This document shows positions 56,331 through 64,000 of a stretch of DNA of 64,000 bases, piece by piece (positions within the stretch are counted from its first letter, which is position 1; each line of letters begins with the position of its first letter). Under the pieces are notes generated by a model. The model had not been told where the DNA came from, ran no database searches, and worked only from the letters and a program-made list of their open reading frames with translations. Where the stretch lies: positions 1,178,001-1,242,000 of the forward strand of contig NZ_CP041659.1 in assembly GCF_007998985.1 (NCBI RefSeq), read 5' to 3'. The translations under genes were made by a program, and so were the position numbers. The DNA comes from Sphingomonas xanthus (GTDB lineage Bacteria > Pseudomonadota > Alphaproteobacteria > Sphingomonadales > Sphingomonadaceae).

Positions 56331-56493
56331 GCGAACTTCCTTGCTAAGCCGGCCGCGCCGGAACTGCGCCGCCAATAGTTGCATATTAAAACCGGCCCAA
56401 GGAAGTTTCCCGGGCTTTTCGATAAGCCAGCCTTATCGACTTAGCTGCTGCTTGTCGCTTCCGCGGGCGGGCAAATGCGCTTACGGGCAACTG

Positions 56494-57396
56494 GTGGCCC
56501 AGCAAAAACCAACATCGCTTGCCTTCATTGCCCTGCTTGTCGGCAATGTAGCGCTCGCCACGGGCCCGTTCCTGGTGAGGAACAGCGGCGTCGGCCCGGT
56601 CGCTGCCGGATTCTGGCGGCTGGCGCTCGCTCTGCCCTTTTTGTGGGCGATCGCATGGATGTTTCGTCAGCCCGTCCAGTGGCCGAAGCGGACGGTGACC
56701 CTCGCCATTGCCGGCGCTGCCTTTTTCTTCGCTGCCGACCTTGCGGCCTGGCACGCGGGGATCCTTCTGACCAAGCTCGGCAACGCCACCCTGTTCGGCA
56801 ATATCAGCAGTTTCTTCTTCGCCGCGTGGGGGTTGTGGCTGGTCCGGAAATGGCCCTCGGTGCTGCAGGCGGCCGCCTTGACGCTGGCCGCGGCCGGTTG
56901 CGGGCTGCTGATGTGGGGGAGCGCGGAACTTTCCGCGGCCAATTTGCGCGGCGACCTGCTCGCCGTGCTCGCCGGGCTGCTCTACACCGGCTACCTCATC
57001 CTCGTCGAACGCACGCGGGGCGGACTCCAGCCGATGCCGCTGCTGTTCATCGCCAGCCTGTTCGGCGCGGCAATGCTGCTTCCGGCTGCGCTTGCCGCCG
57101 GTGAGCAAATCCTTCCCGACAATTGGACCGCCCTGGTTGCACTGGCCGTTTGCAGCCAAGTCATCGGGCAGGGACTGCTGGTTTATGCGCTTGGACACCT
57201 CCCGCCGCTCGTGATCGGTATTGCCATGCTCACCCAGCCGGCGCTCTCGGCACTGCTTGGCTGGCTCTATTACGGAGAGGCTTTCACCCCGCGCGATTGG
57301 AGCGGTGCGGCGATGATCGTCGTCGCGCTGGTGCTGGTCCGCATGCGCGAGGGATCGGCGCCACGCTTGCGCCAGCCGGTTGTCGCGCCCAATTAG
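56494..57396 (+). CDS. EamA/DMT family transporter
   Basis: A 300-residue protein from GTG 56494, with about ten transmembrane segments in two halves (EamA repeats; first LAFIALLVGNVALATGPFLV). It should export a small metabolite or drug, unknown here. It is seven bases upstream of COQ9. The start is uncertain as no strong ribosome-binding site is visible. Confidence 0.87.
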   Translation: MAQQKPTSLAFIALLVGNVALATGPFLVRNSGVGPVAAGFWRLALALPFLWAIAWMFRQPVQWPKRTVTLAIAGAAFFFAADLAAWHAGILLTKLGNATLFGNISSFFFAAWGLWLVRKWPSVLQAAALTLAAAGCGLLMWGSAELSAANLRGDLLAVLAGLLYTGYLILVERTRGGLQPMPLLFIASLFGAAMLLPAALAAGEQILPDNWTALVALAVCSQVIGQGLLVYALGHLPPLVIGIAMLTQPALSALLGWLYYGEAFTPRDWSGAAMIVVALVLVRMREGSAPRLRQPVVAPN

Positions 57397-57403
57397 GGTC
57401 GAA

Positions 57404-58063
57404 ATGGCCACGGACAAACCCACACCGCTCGAAGCCCTTCGGCTCAAGCTGGCGCTTGCTGTCGGCGAAAATGCCGCTTTTGACGGCTGGACGCAGAAGG
57501 CCGTCGACAGTGCGGCAGCCCAGCTTGGGATCGACCCGGCCCAAGCCCGGCTGGCCTTTCCCAAGCCGCCGGCGAAAATGGTCGAAGCCTGGATCAGCGG
57601 CGTCGACGCGGCGATGGCGGCTGAATATCCGGCGGAGCGAGTCGCAGCGATGAAGGTTCGCGACCGCATCCGTTCGCTGATTTGGGCCCGGCTTGAGCTT
57701 GCCGCTCCGGCGCGTGAAGCGGTTCGGAGCGCGCTAGCGATCCTAGCCATGCCGCAAAATGTACCGCTGGCGTTCAAGACGGGTTGGCGGAGCGCCGATC
57801 TGATGTGGCGGATCGCCGGCGATACGGCGACCGATTATAACCATTATTCCAAGCGGCTGATCCTGTCGGCGGTTTACGGGTCGACGCTGCTTGCCTGGCT
57901 CGACGACCGGTCGGAAGGCTGGGCGGACACCGCCGCCTTTCTCGACCGGCGGCTGGGCAATGTCATGAGCTTTGAAAAATGGAAGGCCGAGTGGACGGGT
58001 AACGATATTCGCCGGCCAAGCCTGTCGCGCTTTCTCGGCCGATTGCGATATCCGCCACGTTGA
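57404..58063 (+). CDS. COQ9 family ubiquinone biosynthesis protein
   Basis: A 219-residue protein from ATG 57404. The TetR-like helical fold and C-terminal lipid-binding segment of COQ9 are suggested by GWTQKAVDSAAAQLGID, VRDRIRSLIWARLE, and the C-terminal WRSADLMWRIAGDTATDYNHYSKR. COQ9 binds and presents lipid intermediates for ubiquinone synthesis in mitochondria and Alphaproteobacteria. It precedes feoA by 41 bases. Confidence 0.88.
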   Translation: MATDKPTPLEALRLKLALAVGENAAFDGWTQKAVDSAAAQLGIDPAQARLAFPKPPAKMVEAWISGVDAAMAAEYPAERVAAMKVRDRIRSLIWARLELAAPAREAVRSALAILAMPQNVPLAFKTGWRSADLMWRIAGDTATDYNHYSKRLILSAVYGSTLLAWLDDRSEGWADTAAFLDRRLGNVMSFEKWKAEWTGNDIRRPSLSRFLGRLRYPPR

Positions 58064-58083
58064 CGGGCTTTTCACCAGCAGTT

Positions 58084-58102
58084 GTTAATGATAATCGCTC
58101 GC
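58084..58102 (+). promoter_or_regulatory. Fur-box-like site before feoA
   Basis: GTTAATGATAATCGCTCGC matches the classical Fur box GATAATGATAATCATTATC in about 14 of 19 positions, mostly in its left half, and ends two bases before the feoA ATG. Confidence 0.55.
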
Positions 58103-58104
58103 AA

Positions 58105-58362
58105 ATGACCGGCGCCATCGTTCCTCTCGACCAGCTTTCGCTCGGCTCTTCGGGGCGGGTCGTGGCGATCGACTGGTCCGCCCTAGGGCAGGCAGAGGCG
58201 GCAAGGTTGCGGCATTTCGGCTTCGACGAGGGCGTTTCCGTTACGCCGATGCACCTCGGCCCTCTCGGTCGCGATCCCCTTGCGGTCAAGGTCGGGCGGA
58301 TGACCGTAGCGATCCGCCGGAGCCACGCCCGCGCGGTCAAAGTCACGACCGAACCGGCATGA
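58105..58362 (+). CDS. feoA: Ferrous iron transport protein FeoA
   Basis: An 85-residue SH3-like protein from ATG 58105 (MTGAIVPLDQLSLGSSG). ARLRHFGFDEGVSVTPMHLGPLG matches FeoA, the small cytosolic partner of FeoB. It overlaps feoB by ATGA. A TTG start at 58060 would include the Fur-like site and is rejected. Confidence 0.9.
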   Translation: MTGAIVPLDQLSLGSSGRVVAIDWSALGQAEAARLRHFGFDEGVSVTPMHLGPLGRDPLAVKVGRMTVAIRRSHARAVKVTTEPA

Positions 58363-60209
58363 ACCCTGTCCCGTTGGTAGCGGTCGCCGGCAACCCCAAT
58401 GCCGGAAAGAGCGCACTGTTCAACGCACTGACCGGCGCCCGGCAAAAGGTCGGCAACTATCCGGGCGTGACGGTCGAGCGGCACGTCGGCAAGACCGTGC
58501 TTCCCGACGGCTCGCCAGTCGAGCTGGTCGACCTTCCGGGTGCCTATGGCCTCGATCCGACCAGCCTCGATGAAGCGGTGACCCGCGACGTGCTGATCGG
58601 GCGGCAGGCTGGCGAGCGGCTGCCGTCCGCCCTGCTGATCGTCGTCGATGCCTCGAACCTCGACAATCATTTGCGCTTCGCGCTGCAGTTGATCGACCTC
58701 GGCCTGCCGACGGTGGTGGCCTTGAACATGATCGATATGGCCCGCCGCGACGGGCTGGAACTCGATGCCGCAAGGCTTGAAGAACTGCTCGGCGTTCCGG
58801 TTGTCGAAACGGTCGCGGTGCGCCGGCGCGGGCTCGATGACGTCCTTTCCCGCCTTGGCGAACTTCTTGCCCAGCCGCGAAAGATCCGAAGCGGGGATGG
58901 CCCTCCTCCCGATTCGCTGGCCTTACAGCGCCGCGCCCGCGAGATCGCGACCGCGGCCGTGGTCAGCGAAGCCCCGGTGCGTCGGATTACCCATCAGCTC
59001 GACGGCGTCCTGCTTCACCCGGTCGCCGGTCCGCTGATCCTGACGGTGATCCTGTTCCTGATGTTCCAGGCCGTCTTTTCCTGGTCGGCGGTGCCGGCGG
59101 ACGCGCTTGAGGCGGGGACGATGGCGGCCGGCGAAGCGATCGGGAATGCTCTACCCGACGGATGGCTGCGATCGCTGGTCATCGACGGCCTGTTTGCCGG
59201 CGTCGGCGCGGTAGTGGTATTCCTGCCCCAGATCCTCATCCTGTTCCTGTTCATCCTGGTCCTCGAATCGACGGGCTACATGGTCCGCGCGGCGTTCATC
59301 ATGGACCGGCTGATGAGCCATGCCGGGCTGTCGGGCCGGGCGTTCATTCCCTTGCTGTCGAGTTTCGCCTGCGCCGTTCCGGGGATCATGGCGACGCGGA
59401 CGATCGACAATGAAAAGGACCGGCTGACCACCATCCTGGTGGCGCCCTTGATGACCTGTTCGGCGCGCCTACCGGTCTACACGCTGGTCATCGCCGCCTT
59501 TATCCCGGCGGCGCGCATCGGTCCGGGAATTGGCCTTCAGGGGCTGGTCCTGTTCGGGCTTTATGTCGCCGGGATCATCGGGGCGCTGCTGGCTGCGCTG
59601 GTCTTGCGGCGAACGGCGGTCAGCGGCGGCGGCGGCGCGTTCATGATGGAACTGCCCAAGTATCAGATGCCGCGGCTCAGCGACGTCGGCATCGGTCTAT
59701 GGCAGCGCGCTACCATCTTCCTGAAGCGCGCCGGGACGATCATTCTGGCCACCACGGTCATCCTGTGGGCGCTGGCCAGCTTCCCCCAGGCCGGAACGGG
59801 GCAGAAACAGTCCGAAGTGTCGATCGCCGGAAAGATCGGCGACGCAATCCACACCGTGGTCGCCCCGATCGGGTTCAACAAGGACATCAGCATGGCGCTG
59901 CTGCCCGCGATGGCGGCCCGTGAAGTGGCGGTTGCGGCGATCGGGACTGTTTACGCCCTTGATGCAGAGGATGAGGCGGGGCTTCAGACATTGGAAGAAC
60001 GGCTGGCCGGACGGTGGAGCCTGGCGACGGCGCTGGCCTTCCTCGCCTGGTTCGTCTTCGCCCCTCAGTGCATTTCGACGATCGCCATCACCCGCCGCGA
60101 AACCAACGGTTGGCGCTGGCCGTTGTTCATGGTCACCTATCTGTTCGTGCTGGCCTATGCCGCCGCCGGGGCAACCTACTGGACGGCAGTTTCCTTTGGC
60201 CTTGGCTAA
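58359..60209 (+). CDS. feoB: Ferrous iron transporter FeoB
   Basis: A 616-residue protein. The N-terminal G domain has G1 GNPNAGKSALFNALTG, G2 NYPGVTVE, G3 DLPGAYGL and G4 NMID. The C-terminal half has about eight membrane segments with Gate domains (FACAVPGIMATRTI). It imports Fe(II) and is shorter than the E. coli protein, which is common. No FeoC follows. Confidence 0.95.
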   Translation: MNPVPLVAVAGNPNAGKSALFNALTGARQKVGNYPGVTVERHVGKTVLPDGSPVELVDLPGAYGLDPTSLDEAVTRDVLIGRQAGERLPSALLIVVDASNLDNHLRFALQLIDLGLPTVVALNMIDMARRDGLELDAARLEELLGVPVVETVAVRRRGLDDVLSRLGELLAQPRKIRSGDGPPPDSLALQRRAREIATAAVVSEAPVRRITHQLDGVLLHPVAGPLILTVILFLMFQAVFSWSAVPADALEAGTMAAGEAIGNALPDGWLRSLVIDGLFAGVGAVVVFLPQILILFLFILVLESTGYMVRAAFIMDRLMSHAGLSGRAFIPLLSSFACAVPGIMATRTIDNEKDRLTTILVAPLMTCSARLPVYTLVIAAFIPAARIGPGIGLQGLVLFGLYVAGIIGALLAALVLRRTAVSGGGGAFMMELPKYQMPRLSDVGIGLWQRATIFLKRAGTIILATTVILWALASFPQAGTGQKQSEVSIAGKIGDAIHTVVAPIGFNKDISMALLPAMAAREVAVAAIGTVYALDAEDEAGLQTLEERLAGRWSLATALAFLAWFVFAPQCISTIAITRRETNGWRWPLFMVTYLFVLAYAAAGATYWTAVSFGLG

Positions 60210-60261
60210 CGCTGCGGGCGGGCCTAACGCTGGGCATCAAATCTAGCGTTGGGAGAACATC

Positions 60262-60765
60262 ATGGCGGGCGTGAACAAGGTCATTCTGGTCGGCAACCTG
60301 GGCCAGGACCCGGAATCGCGTTCGTTCAGCAACGGCGGCGAAGTGGTCAACTTGCGCATCGCCACGAGCGAAACGTGGAAAGACCGCGACGGCAACCGCC
60401 AGGAACGGACCGAGTGGCACTCGGTCGCGATCTTCAACGAGAATCTCGGCCGGGTGGCCAAGAACTACCTGCGCAAGGGATCGAAGGTCTACATCGAAGG
60501 CCAGCTCCAGACCCGCAAGTGGCAGGATCAGAACGGCAACGACCGCTACACGACAGAGATCGTGCTTCAGAAATTCCGGGGAGAATTGGTGCTGCTCGAC
60601 AGTCGCGAGGGCGGTTCGGGAAGCGGCTTCGGTGGCTCGGGCGGATCCTATGGGGACGATTTCGGTGGCGGGTCGAGCGGAGCGACCGGCGGCAACAGCC
60701 GCCAGCAAACGCGGCCGCAGCCGGCGGCGTTCGACACCGATCTTGACGATGACGTGCCTTTCTAA
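60262..60765 (+). CDS. ssb: Single-stranded DNA-binding protein
   Basis: A 167-residue protein from ATG 60262 with GGGAGA upstream. The OB fold ([39 protein letters not shown]) is followed by a glycine-rich linker and the acidic tail [10 protein letters not shown] that recruits repair proteins. It stops in a sequence shared with the convergent DUF177 gene (CTAA). Repeated CTAACGCT motifs lie upstream. Confidence 0.96.
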   Translation: MAGVNKVILVGNLGQDPESRSFSNGGEVVNLRIATSETWKDRDGNRQERTEWHSVAIFNENLGRVAKNYLRKGSKVYIEGQLQTRKWQDQNGNDRYTTEIVLQKFRGELVLLDSREGGSGSGFGGSGGSYGDDFGGGSSGATGGNSRQQTRPQPAAFDTDLDDDVPF

Positions 60766-61286
60766 GGCAGTTTGTCCATCTTAGCCTTGAGCGCCGCAAG
60801 CGCCGCGAACGGGCCGGCGTCTTCCTCGCTCAATACTCCGGCCTCCTTGAGCGCAGCTTCCGCACCCGCACTGCGGGGATAGGGGTCAAGCGCCAGTGCC
60901 AGCGTGTCGGATATCGCGCCGCCAAGGTCGATCGCCATGCCGTCGTGGAAAATAGTATCGAGTTCGCCTTCGTCGAGTTCGACCTCCTCTTCGACCGCGC
61001 CGACGGCCGGCTGGGGGACGAACTTCAGGTCGAACGCCTCGTCGACATGCTGGGCGACCGGCTCACCCGTTGCCACGCACGCCTGCTCAAGCACGGCCTT
61101 GAGCCGTCCGGTCGCAGTAATGGTTTGCCCGTCGCGCGACAGCGCCGCATGCGCTTCCATGCGCTCGAGGCTAAGCAGGCGGAGCCTGCGCGCAATTCCC
61201 GCGCGCTCGGTGTCGTCGGCGACGATGTCGATCCGGTCGCCGTCGCGGATCTGGTCGAGCGAAAGGCGATGGCTGAACTCGCTCAC
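60762..61286 (-). CDS. DUF177 (YceD) family protein
   Basis: A 174-residue acidic protein. [20 protein letters not shown] and [20 protein letters not shown] are the DUF177 signature. YceD usually precedes rpmF, and is linked to 23S rRNA maturation in some species. Here it overlaps the chaperone gene by four bases and rpmF is not in view. Confidence 0.85.
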   Translation of the reverse strand: MSEFSHRLSLDQIRDGDRIDIVADDTERAGIARRLRLLSLERMEAHAALSRDGQTITATGRLKAVLEQACVATGEPVAQHVDEAFDLKFVPQPAVGAVEEEVELDEGELDTIFHDGMAIDLGGAISDTLALALDPYPRSAGAEAALKEAGVLSEEDAGPFAALAALKAKMDKLP

Positions 61287-61798
61287 GCAATCCGTCCTTC
61301 CATTACGTCGCGATCGCTGCGCCCGGAGAGCCCTTCATCAAAGCGACGCAACGCTTCCCCGGAAAACGTCAGTGCGGTCTCGGCGGGCGGGAGCGAGTCG
61401 CGGTAGACGCTGAACCGCACCGCTTCGTCCCAGCTCGCTTCGCCGGCCTTGGCAGTGCGCCAGCGGTCAACCCGGCTGGCAAGCGCCCCGACCAGCGACC
61501 GGACCTGCTTGCCGATCGACGGATCGCCGAATCCCTGCTCGCGCATCTGCCCGTCCATGTCGGCGATGAAGCTTTCGGTGAGCGCGACCGAATGCCGCAC
61601 GGCCTCCTCTTTGCCCTCCTCCAGCCGGAGGATCGCCAACGCCAGCAGGCTGGATATCACCGCGAATCGGCCGTCGAGCGTGTCGGGCACCGAACCCTCG
61701 CGGTACCAGGCCGGGCGACGTCCCTCGGCAACGACGGCACCGTACAACGCTCCCGCATCGGCTCCTTTAGGGCGTAACATCGCCATTATTGAGCGCAT
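61283..61798 (-). CDS. Ubiquinol-cytochrome c chaperone family protein (CBP3/UQCC1-like)
   Basis: A 171-residue protein from ATG 61798, with AGGAGG seven bases upstream. The fit is LYGAVVAEGRRPAWYREG, then LDGRFAVISSLLALAILRLEE and VRSLVGALASRVDRW, which matches the assembly factor for cytochrome bc1. It is divergent from the BamE-like gene. The longer frame to 62473 is the shadow of that gene. Confidence 0.84.
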   Translation of the reverse strand: MRSIMAMLRPKGADAGALYGAVVAEGRRPAWYREGSVPDTLDGRFAVISSLLALAILRLEEGKEEAVRHSVALTESFIADMDGQMREQGFGDPSIGKQVRSLVGALASRVDRWRTAKAGEASWDEAVRFSVYRDSLPPAETALTFSGEALRRFDEGLSGRSDRDVMEGRIA

Positions 61799-61903
61799 GG
61801 AGTCCTCCTGTAGGTGCGGACGACTTGCTTGTGTCGCCATCCTCCGCATATTGGGCCTGAGCGGGCCGGCGGACAAGCCGCGCCGATCCCATGGAGTGAG
61901 TAA

Positions 61904-62359
61904 ATGGCCAAGCGCAGTATTGCAGCGATCATCGGATTGGGGTTGGCGTTGACCGCCTGCGCCGGGATGCGCGAGCATAGAGGCTTCATCATCGACAAAT
62001 CGCTGGCCCAGGCCATTCAGCCGGGAATCGATAATAAGGACTCGGTGACCAAGACGCTTGGCCGTCCGACCTTCACCGGTCAGTTCGATCCGAACGATTG
62101 GTATTATGTTTCCCGCAACACGACCCAGCTGGCCTTCCGCGATCCGCGGGTTACCGACCAGACAGTGCTCCATGTCCGCTTCGATCAGGCCGGCAACGTT
62201 ACCGCGGTCAACCAGACCGGCAAGGAACTGATTGCCGCGGTCGACCCGTCGGGCGACAAGACGCCGACGCTGGGAAGGAAGCGCAGCTTCTTCGACGAGC
62301 TGTTCGGCAATATCGGGACCATCTCGCAGCCGGGTCTGCCAGGGTCGCGCCAGCAATAA
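61904..62359 (+). CDS. bamE: SmpA/OmlA (BamE)-family lipoprotein
   Basis: A 151-residue protein with lipobox LTACAGM. The SmpA_OmlA domain includes IDNKDSVTKTLGRPTFTGQFDPN and YYVSRNTTQLAFRDPRVTDQ. BamE is a lipoprotein of the outer-membrane BAM complex. The C terminus is a short proline/glycine tail. Confidence 0.87.
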   Translation: MAKRSIAAIIGLGLALTACAGMREHRGFIIDKSLAQAIQPGIDNKDSVTKTLGRPTFTGQFDPNDWYYVSRNTTQLAFRDPRVTDQTVLHVRFDQAGNVTAVNQTGKELIAAVDPSGDKTPTLGRKRSFFDELFGNIGTISQPGLPGSRQQ

Positions 62360-62418
62360 GGCAGTTGGCATCGCCCTTGCGCCTTGTCGGCATGGGCCAT
62401 CCTGCTTAAGCGTCGCGC

Positions 62419-63171
62419 ATGACCGCGACGCCCGCCGGCATGACCTATGCCGATTATCTGCAGCTCGACACATTGTTGTCGGCGCAGCATCCCTTGAGCG
62501 AACTGCATGATGAAATGCTGTTCGTCATCATCCACCAGACCAAGGAGCTGTGGCTCAAGCAGATGCTCCACGAGGTCGGCTTTGCCTGCCGGCTGGTTCG
62601 GGAGGATCGCTTTGCCGAAGCCTATAAGGCGCTGGCGCGGGTCAGCCGCATATGGACGGTAATGACCCTGTCATGGGACGTCCTCGCAACGCTGACCCCG
62701 GTCGACTATTCGGCGTTCCGCGATGTCCTTGGGACATCTTCGGGTTTCCAGTCCGCGCAGTTCCGCGAACTCGAATTCCGACTGGGCATCAAGAATGAGA
62801 AGTTCCTCAATTATTATGAAGGCGGAAGCGCGGGCCACGCGGCGCTGGAGCAGGCGCTAGCCGAGCCGTCGCTCTGGGACGAGGCCAATGCCGCGCTGGC
62901 GCGGGCCGGCCTTCCCGCCGATGACCGCAAACAATCGTGGCTGACCGTTTATCGCGAGCCCGGTGAATATTTCGGGCTCTACCAGCTCGCCGAAAAGCTG
63001 GTCGACCTTGACGATGCGTTGGCCGCTTGGCGGCACAAGCATATGATCACGGTTGAGCGGATCATCGGCATGAAAGGCGGCACCGGCGGGTCGGCGGGCG
63101 CGGCATATCTTGCATCGACCCTGACCAAGCGGGCCTTTCCGGAACTCTGGTCGCTCAGGACCGAGCTTTGA
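62419..63171 (+). CDS. Tryptophan 2,3-dioxygenase
   Basis: A 250-residue haem enzyme. The N-terminal substrate and haem region has MTYADYLQLDTLLSAQ and LFVIIHQTKELWLKQMLHE; GTSSGFQSAQFRELEF and the C-terminal HKHMITVERIIGMKGGTGGS match the family. It opens the indole ring to N-formylkynurenine. It overlaps the following PLP enzyme by four bases. Confidence 0.95.
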   Translation: MTATPAGMTYADYLQLDTLLSAQHPLSELHDEMLFVIIHQTKELWLKQMLHEVGFACRLVREDRFAEAYKALARVSRIWTVMTLSWDVLATLTPVDYSAFRDVLGTSSGFQSAQFRELEFRLGIKNEKFLNYYEGGSAGHAALEQALAEPSLWDEANAALARAGLPADDRKQSWLTVYREPGEYFGLYQLAEKLVDLDDALAAWRHKHMITVERIIGMKGGTGGSAGAAYLASTLTKRAFPELWSLRTEL

Positions 63172-64000
63172 GCTTCAAGCCGCTTTTCGCCCGATCGCTG
63201 GGCGCCGCGCCCGACCGCTTGCATTTCGCCGCGCACAGCCATCACCTTTGGCCCGATGCCTCGCTTGAAGGGCAAATGCAGTGCTGGGAGGATGCTTCCA
63301 TGCTGGCGGATCGCAAGTGGGGCCGGATCATGGACGAAATCTGGCCTGGCGCCCAAGCCGAGGTCGCCAACGAGCTCGGGACCGACGATTCCTCGGCGAT
63401 CGTGTTTGCATCAAACACCCACGACCTCCTTGTTCGGCTGGTGGCGGCATGCCCGCGCGATGGCGAGGCACCGCTGCGCGTACTGATGAGTGACGGCGAA
63501 TTCCATTCGGCGCGGCGGCAGATGGCGCGCTGGGCGGAGGCGGGCGAAATCCTTCTCACCACGGTCGCCGCCGAGCCCCATGATGACTTTTCCGACCGCT
63601 TTCTAAGCGCCGCGGAGTCGGGCGGGCACGACCTCATCTTGGTAAGCCATGTCATGTTCGGCAGCGGCCGAATATTTGAGGGGGTGGAAGCACTTGCGGC
63701 ATTGGCCCGACCTGACGGGCCCTGGGTCGCGATCGACGGCTATCATGCGTTCATGGCCGTGGCCGACCCGTTTGGTCCCAAGGCTGCGACGAGCGCCTTT
63801 TATCTCGGCGGAGGCTATAAGTATGCCATGGCCGGCGAGGGCATGGGGTTCATGCACTGCCCGCCCGCTTTCGGCGAAAGGCCGCCGATTACCGGCTGGT
63901 ACGCCGAGTTCGGTGACCTTACCGCGCCGCCCGGCAGCAGCGTCGGTTATACGCGCGACGCAATGCGGTTCATGGGCGCCACCTTCGACCCGTCTGCGCT
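63168..64000 (+). CDS. Kynureninase-like fold-type I PLP enzyme (3' end outside window)
   Basis: The open frame starts with TTG 63168, overlapping the dioxygenase stop, and runs off the window, giving about 277 residues. PLP-site features are ASNTHDLLVRL and AIDGYHAFMAV (aspartate under the ring), then GGGYKYAMAGEGMGF with the presumed Schiff-base lysine. Position after tryptophan dioxygenase suggests kynureninase. But the canonical kynureninase motif around that lysine (YKYLNGGPG) is altered, and annotation only as class V aminotransferase-like would also be defensible. Confidence 0.75.
   Translation, partial: MSFKPLFARSLGAAPDRLHFAAHSHHLWPDASLEGQMQCWEDASMLADRKWGRIMDEIWPGAQAEVANELGTDDSSAIVFASNTHDLLVRLVAACPRDGEAPLRVLMSDGEFHSARRQMARWAEAGEILLTTVAAEPHDDFSDRFLSAAESGGHDLILVSHVMFGSGRIFEGVEALAALARPDGPWVAIDGYHAFMAVADPFGPKAATSAFYLGGGYKYAMAGEGMGFMHCPPAFGERPPITGWYAEFGDLTAPPGSSVGYTRDAMRFMGATFDPSA

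Noticed and set aside
56386..57777. 463-residue open frame antisense to the DMT transporter and COQ9
   Set aside because: Low-complexity charged translation with no motif; the plus-strand genes are convincing.
1..64000. Mobile elements, prophage or CRISPR arrays
   Set aside because: No transposase, integrase or phage gene and no regularly spaced repeats were seen; genes are core functions throughout.

Overview
The window looks like one contiguous piece of a GC-rich alphaproteobacterial chromosome, most probably a sphingomonad (Sphingomonadales). This is inferred from the family mix (paired DUF4402 proteins, the hemE/maf origin neighbourhood, COQ9, MmcB, DUF1491, DUF3576, DUF4170), not from an rRNA gene, since none is present. 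I see no prophage, insertion sequence, CRISPR array or clear foreign island. Genes are dense, and ATGA or GTGA start/stop overlaps are common.

Layout. 1-7 kb: the 3' end of ribA (catalytic GTP cyclohydrolase II), yggS, a ThiE-like gene, an outer-membrane protein, then DUF3576-leuS-lptE-holA. 7-16.6 kb (minus strand): parB, parA, rsmG, mnmG, mnmE, a TerC-family gene, rho, hemJ and hemE, with a perfect parS site inside rsmG and a near-perfect one beside mnmE. 16.575-16.878 kb: the largest intergenic gap. It has three near-consensus DnaA boxes, an AT-rich stretch, five GANTC sites and three palindromes, between hemE and maf; I call it the probable oriC. Genes on both sides mostly point away from it. 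16.9-24.7 kb (mostly plus): maf-aroE-coaE-dnaQ, hpf-ptsN-thioesterase-DUF1491, a SleB-type hydrolase, mmcB, an ankyrin protein, a YcgN-type protein and a metalloprotease.

24.6-36.2 kb: PBP1A, a surface-structure cluster (two DUF4402 subunit-like proteins, a PapD-like chaperone and an usher-like protein), tRNA-Leu(GAG), a zinc-ribbon membrane protein and ftsE-ftsX-ydcF-plsC. 36-45 kb: pheT-pheS, an ScfR/RamB-like regulator divergent from the glyoxylate-shunt operon (aceA-DUF4170-aceB), and rpmI-rplT. 45-54 kb: ribE-ribD, tonB, gltX, nadE, prs, and ribB-ribH. The RibB protein has an N-terminal helix-turn-helix-like segment, and a C-terminal GTP cyclohydrolase II-like domain that has lost its metal ligands. 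A phased inverted-repeat operator candidate lies directly upstream.

54-64 kb: an SRAP peptidase, a SOUL protein, an Old Yellow Enzyme reductase, a drug/metabolite transporter, COQ9, feoA-feoB, ssb, a DUF177 protein and a cytochrome bc1 chaperone, a BamE-like lipoprotein, tryptophan 2,3-dioxygenase and the start of a kynureninase-like enzyme.

The strongest candidates for something undescribed are the HTH-RibB fusion with its own putative operator, the DUF4170 protein translationally coupled inside the glyoxylate operon, and the origin architecture.
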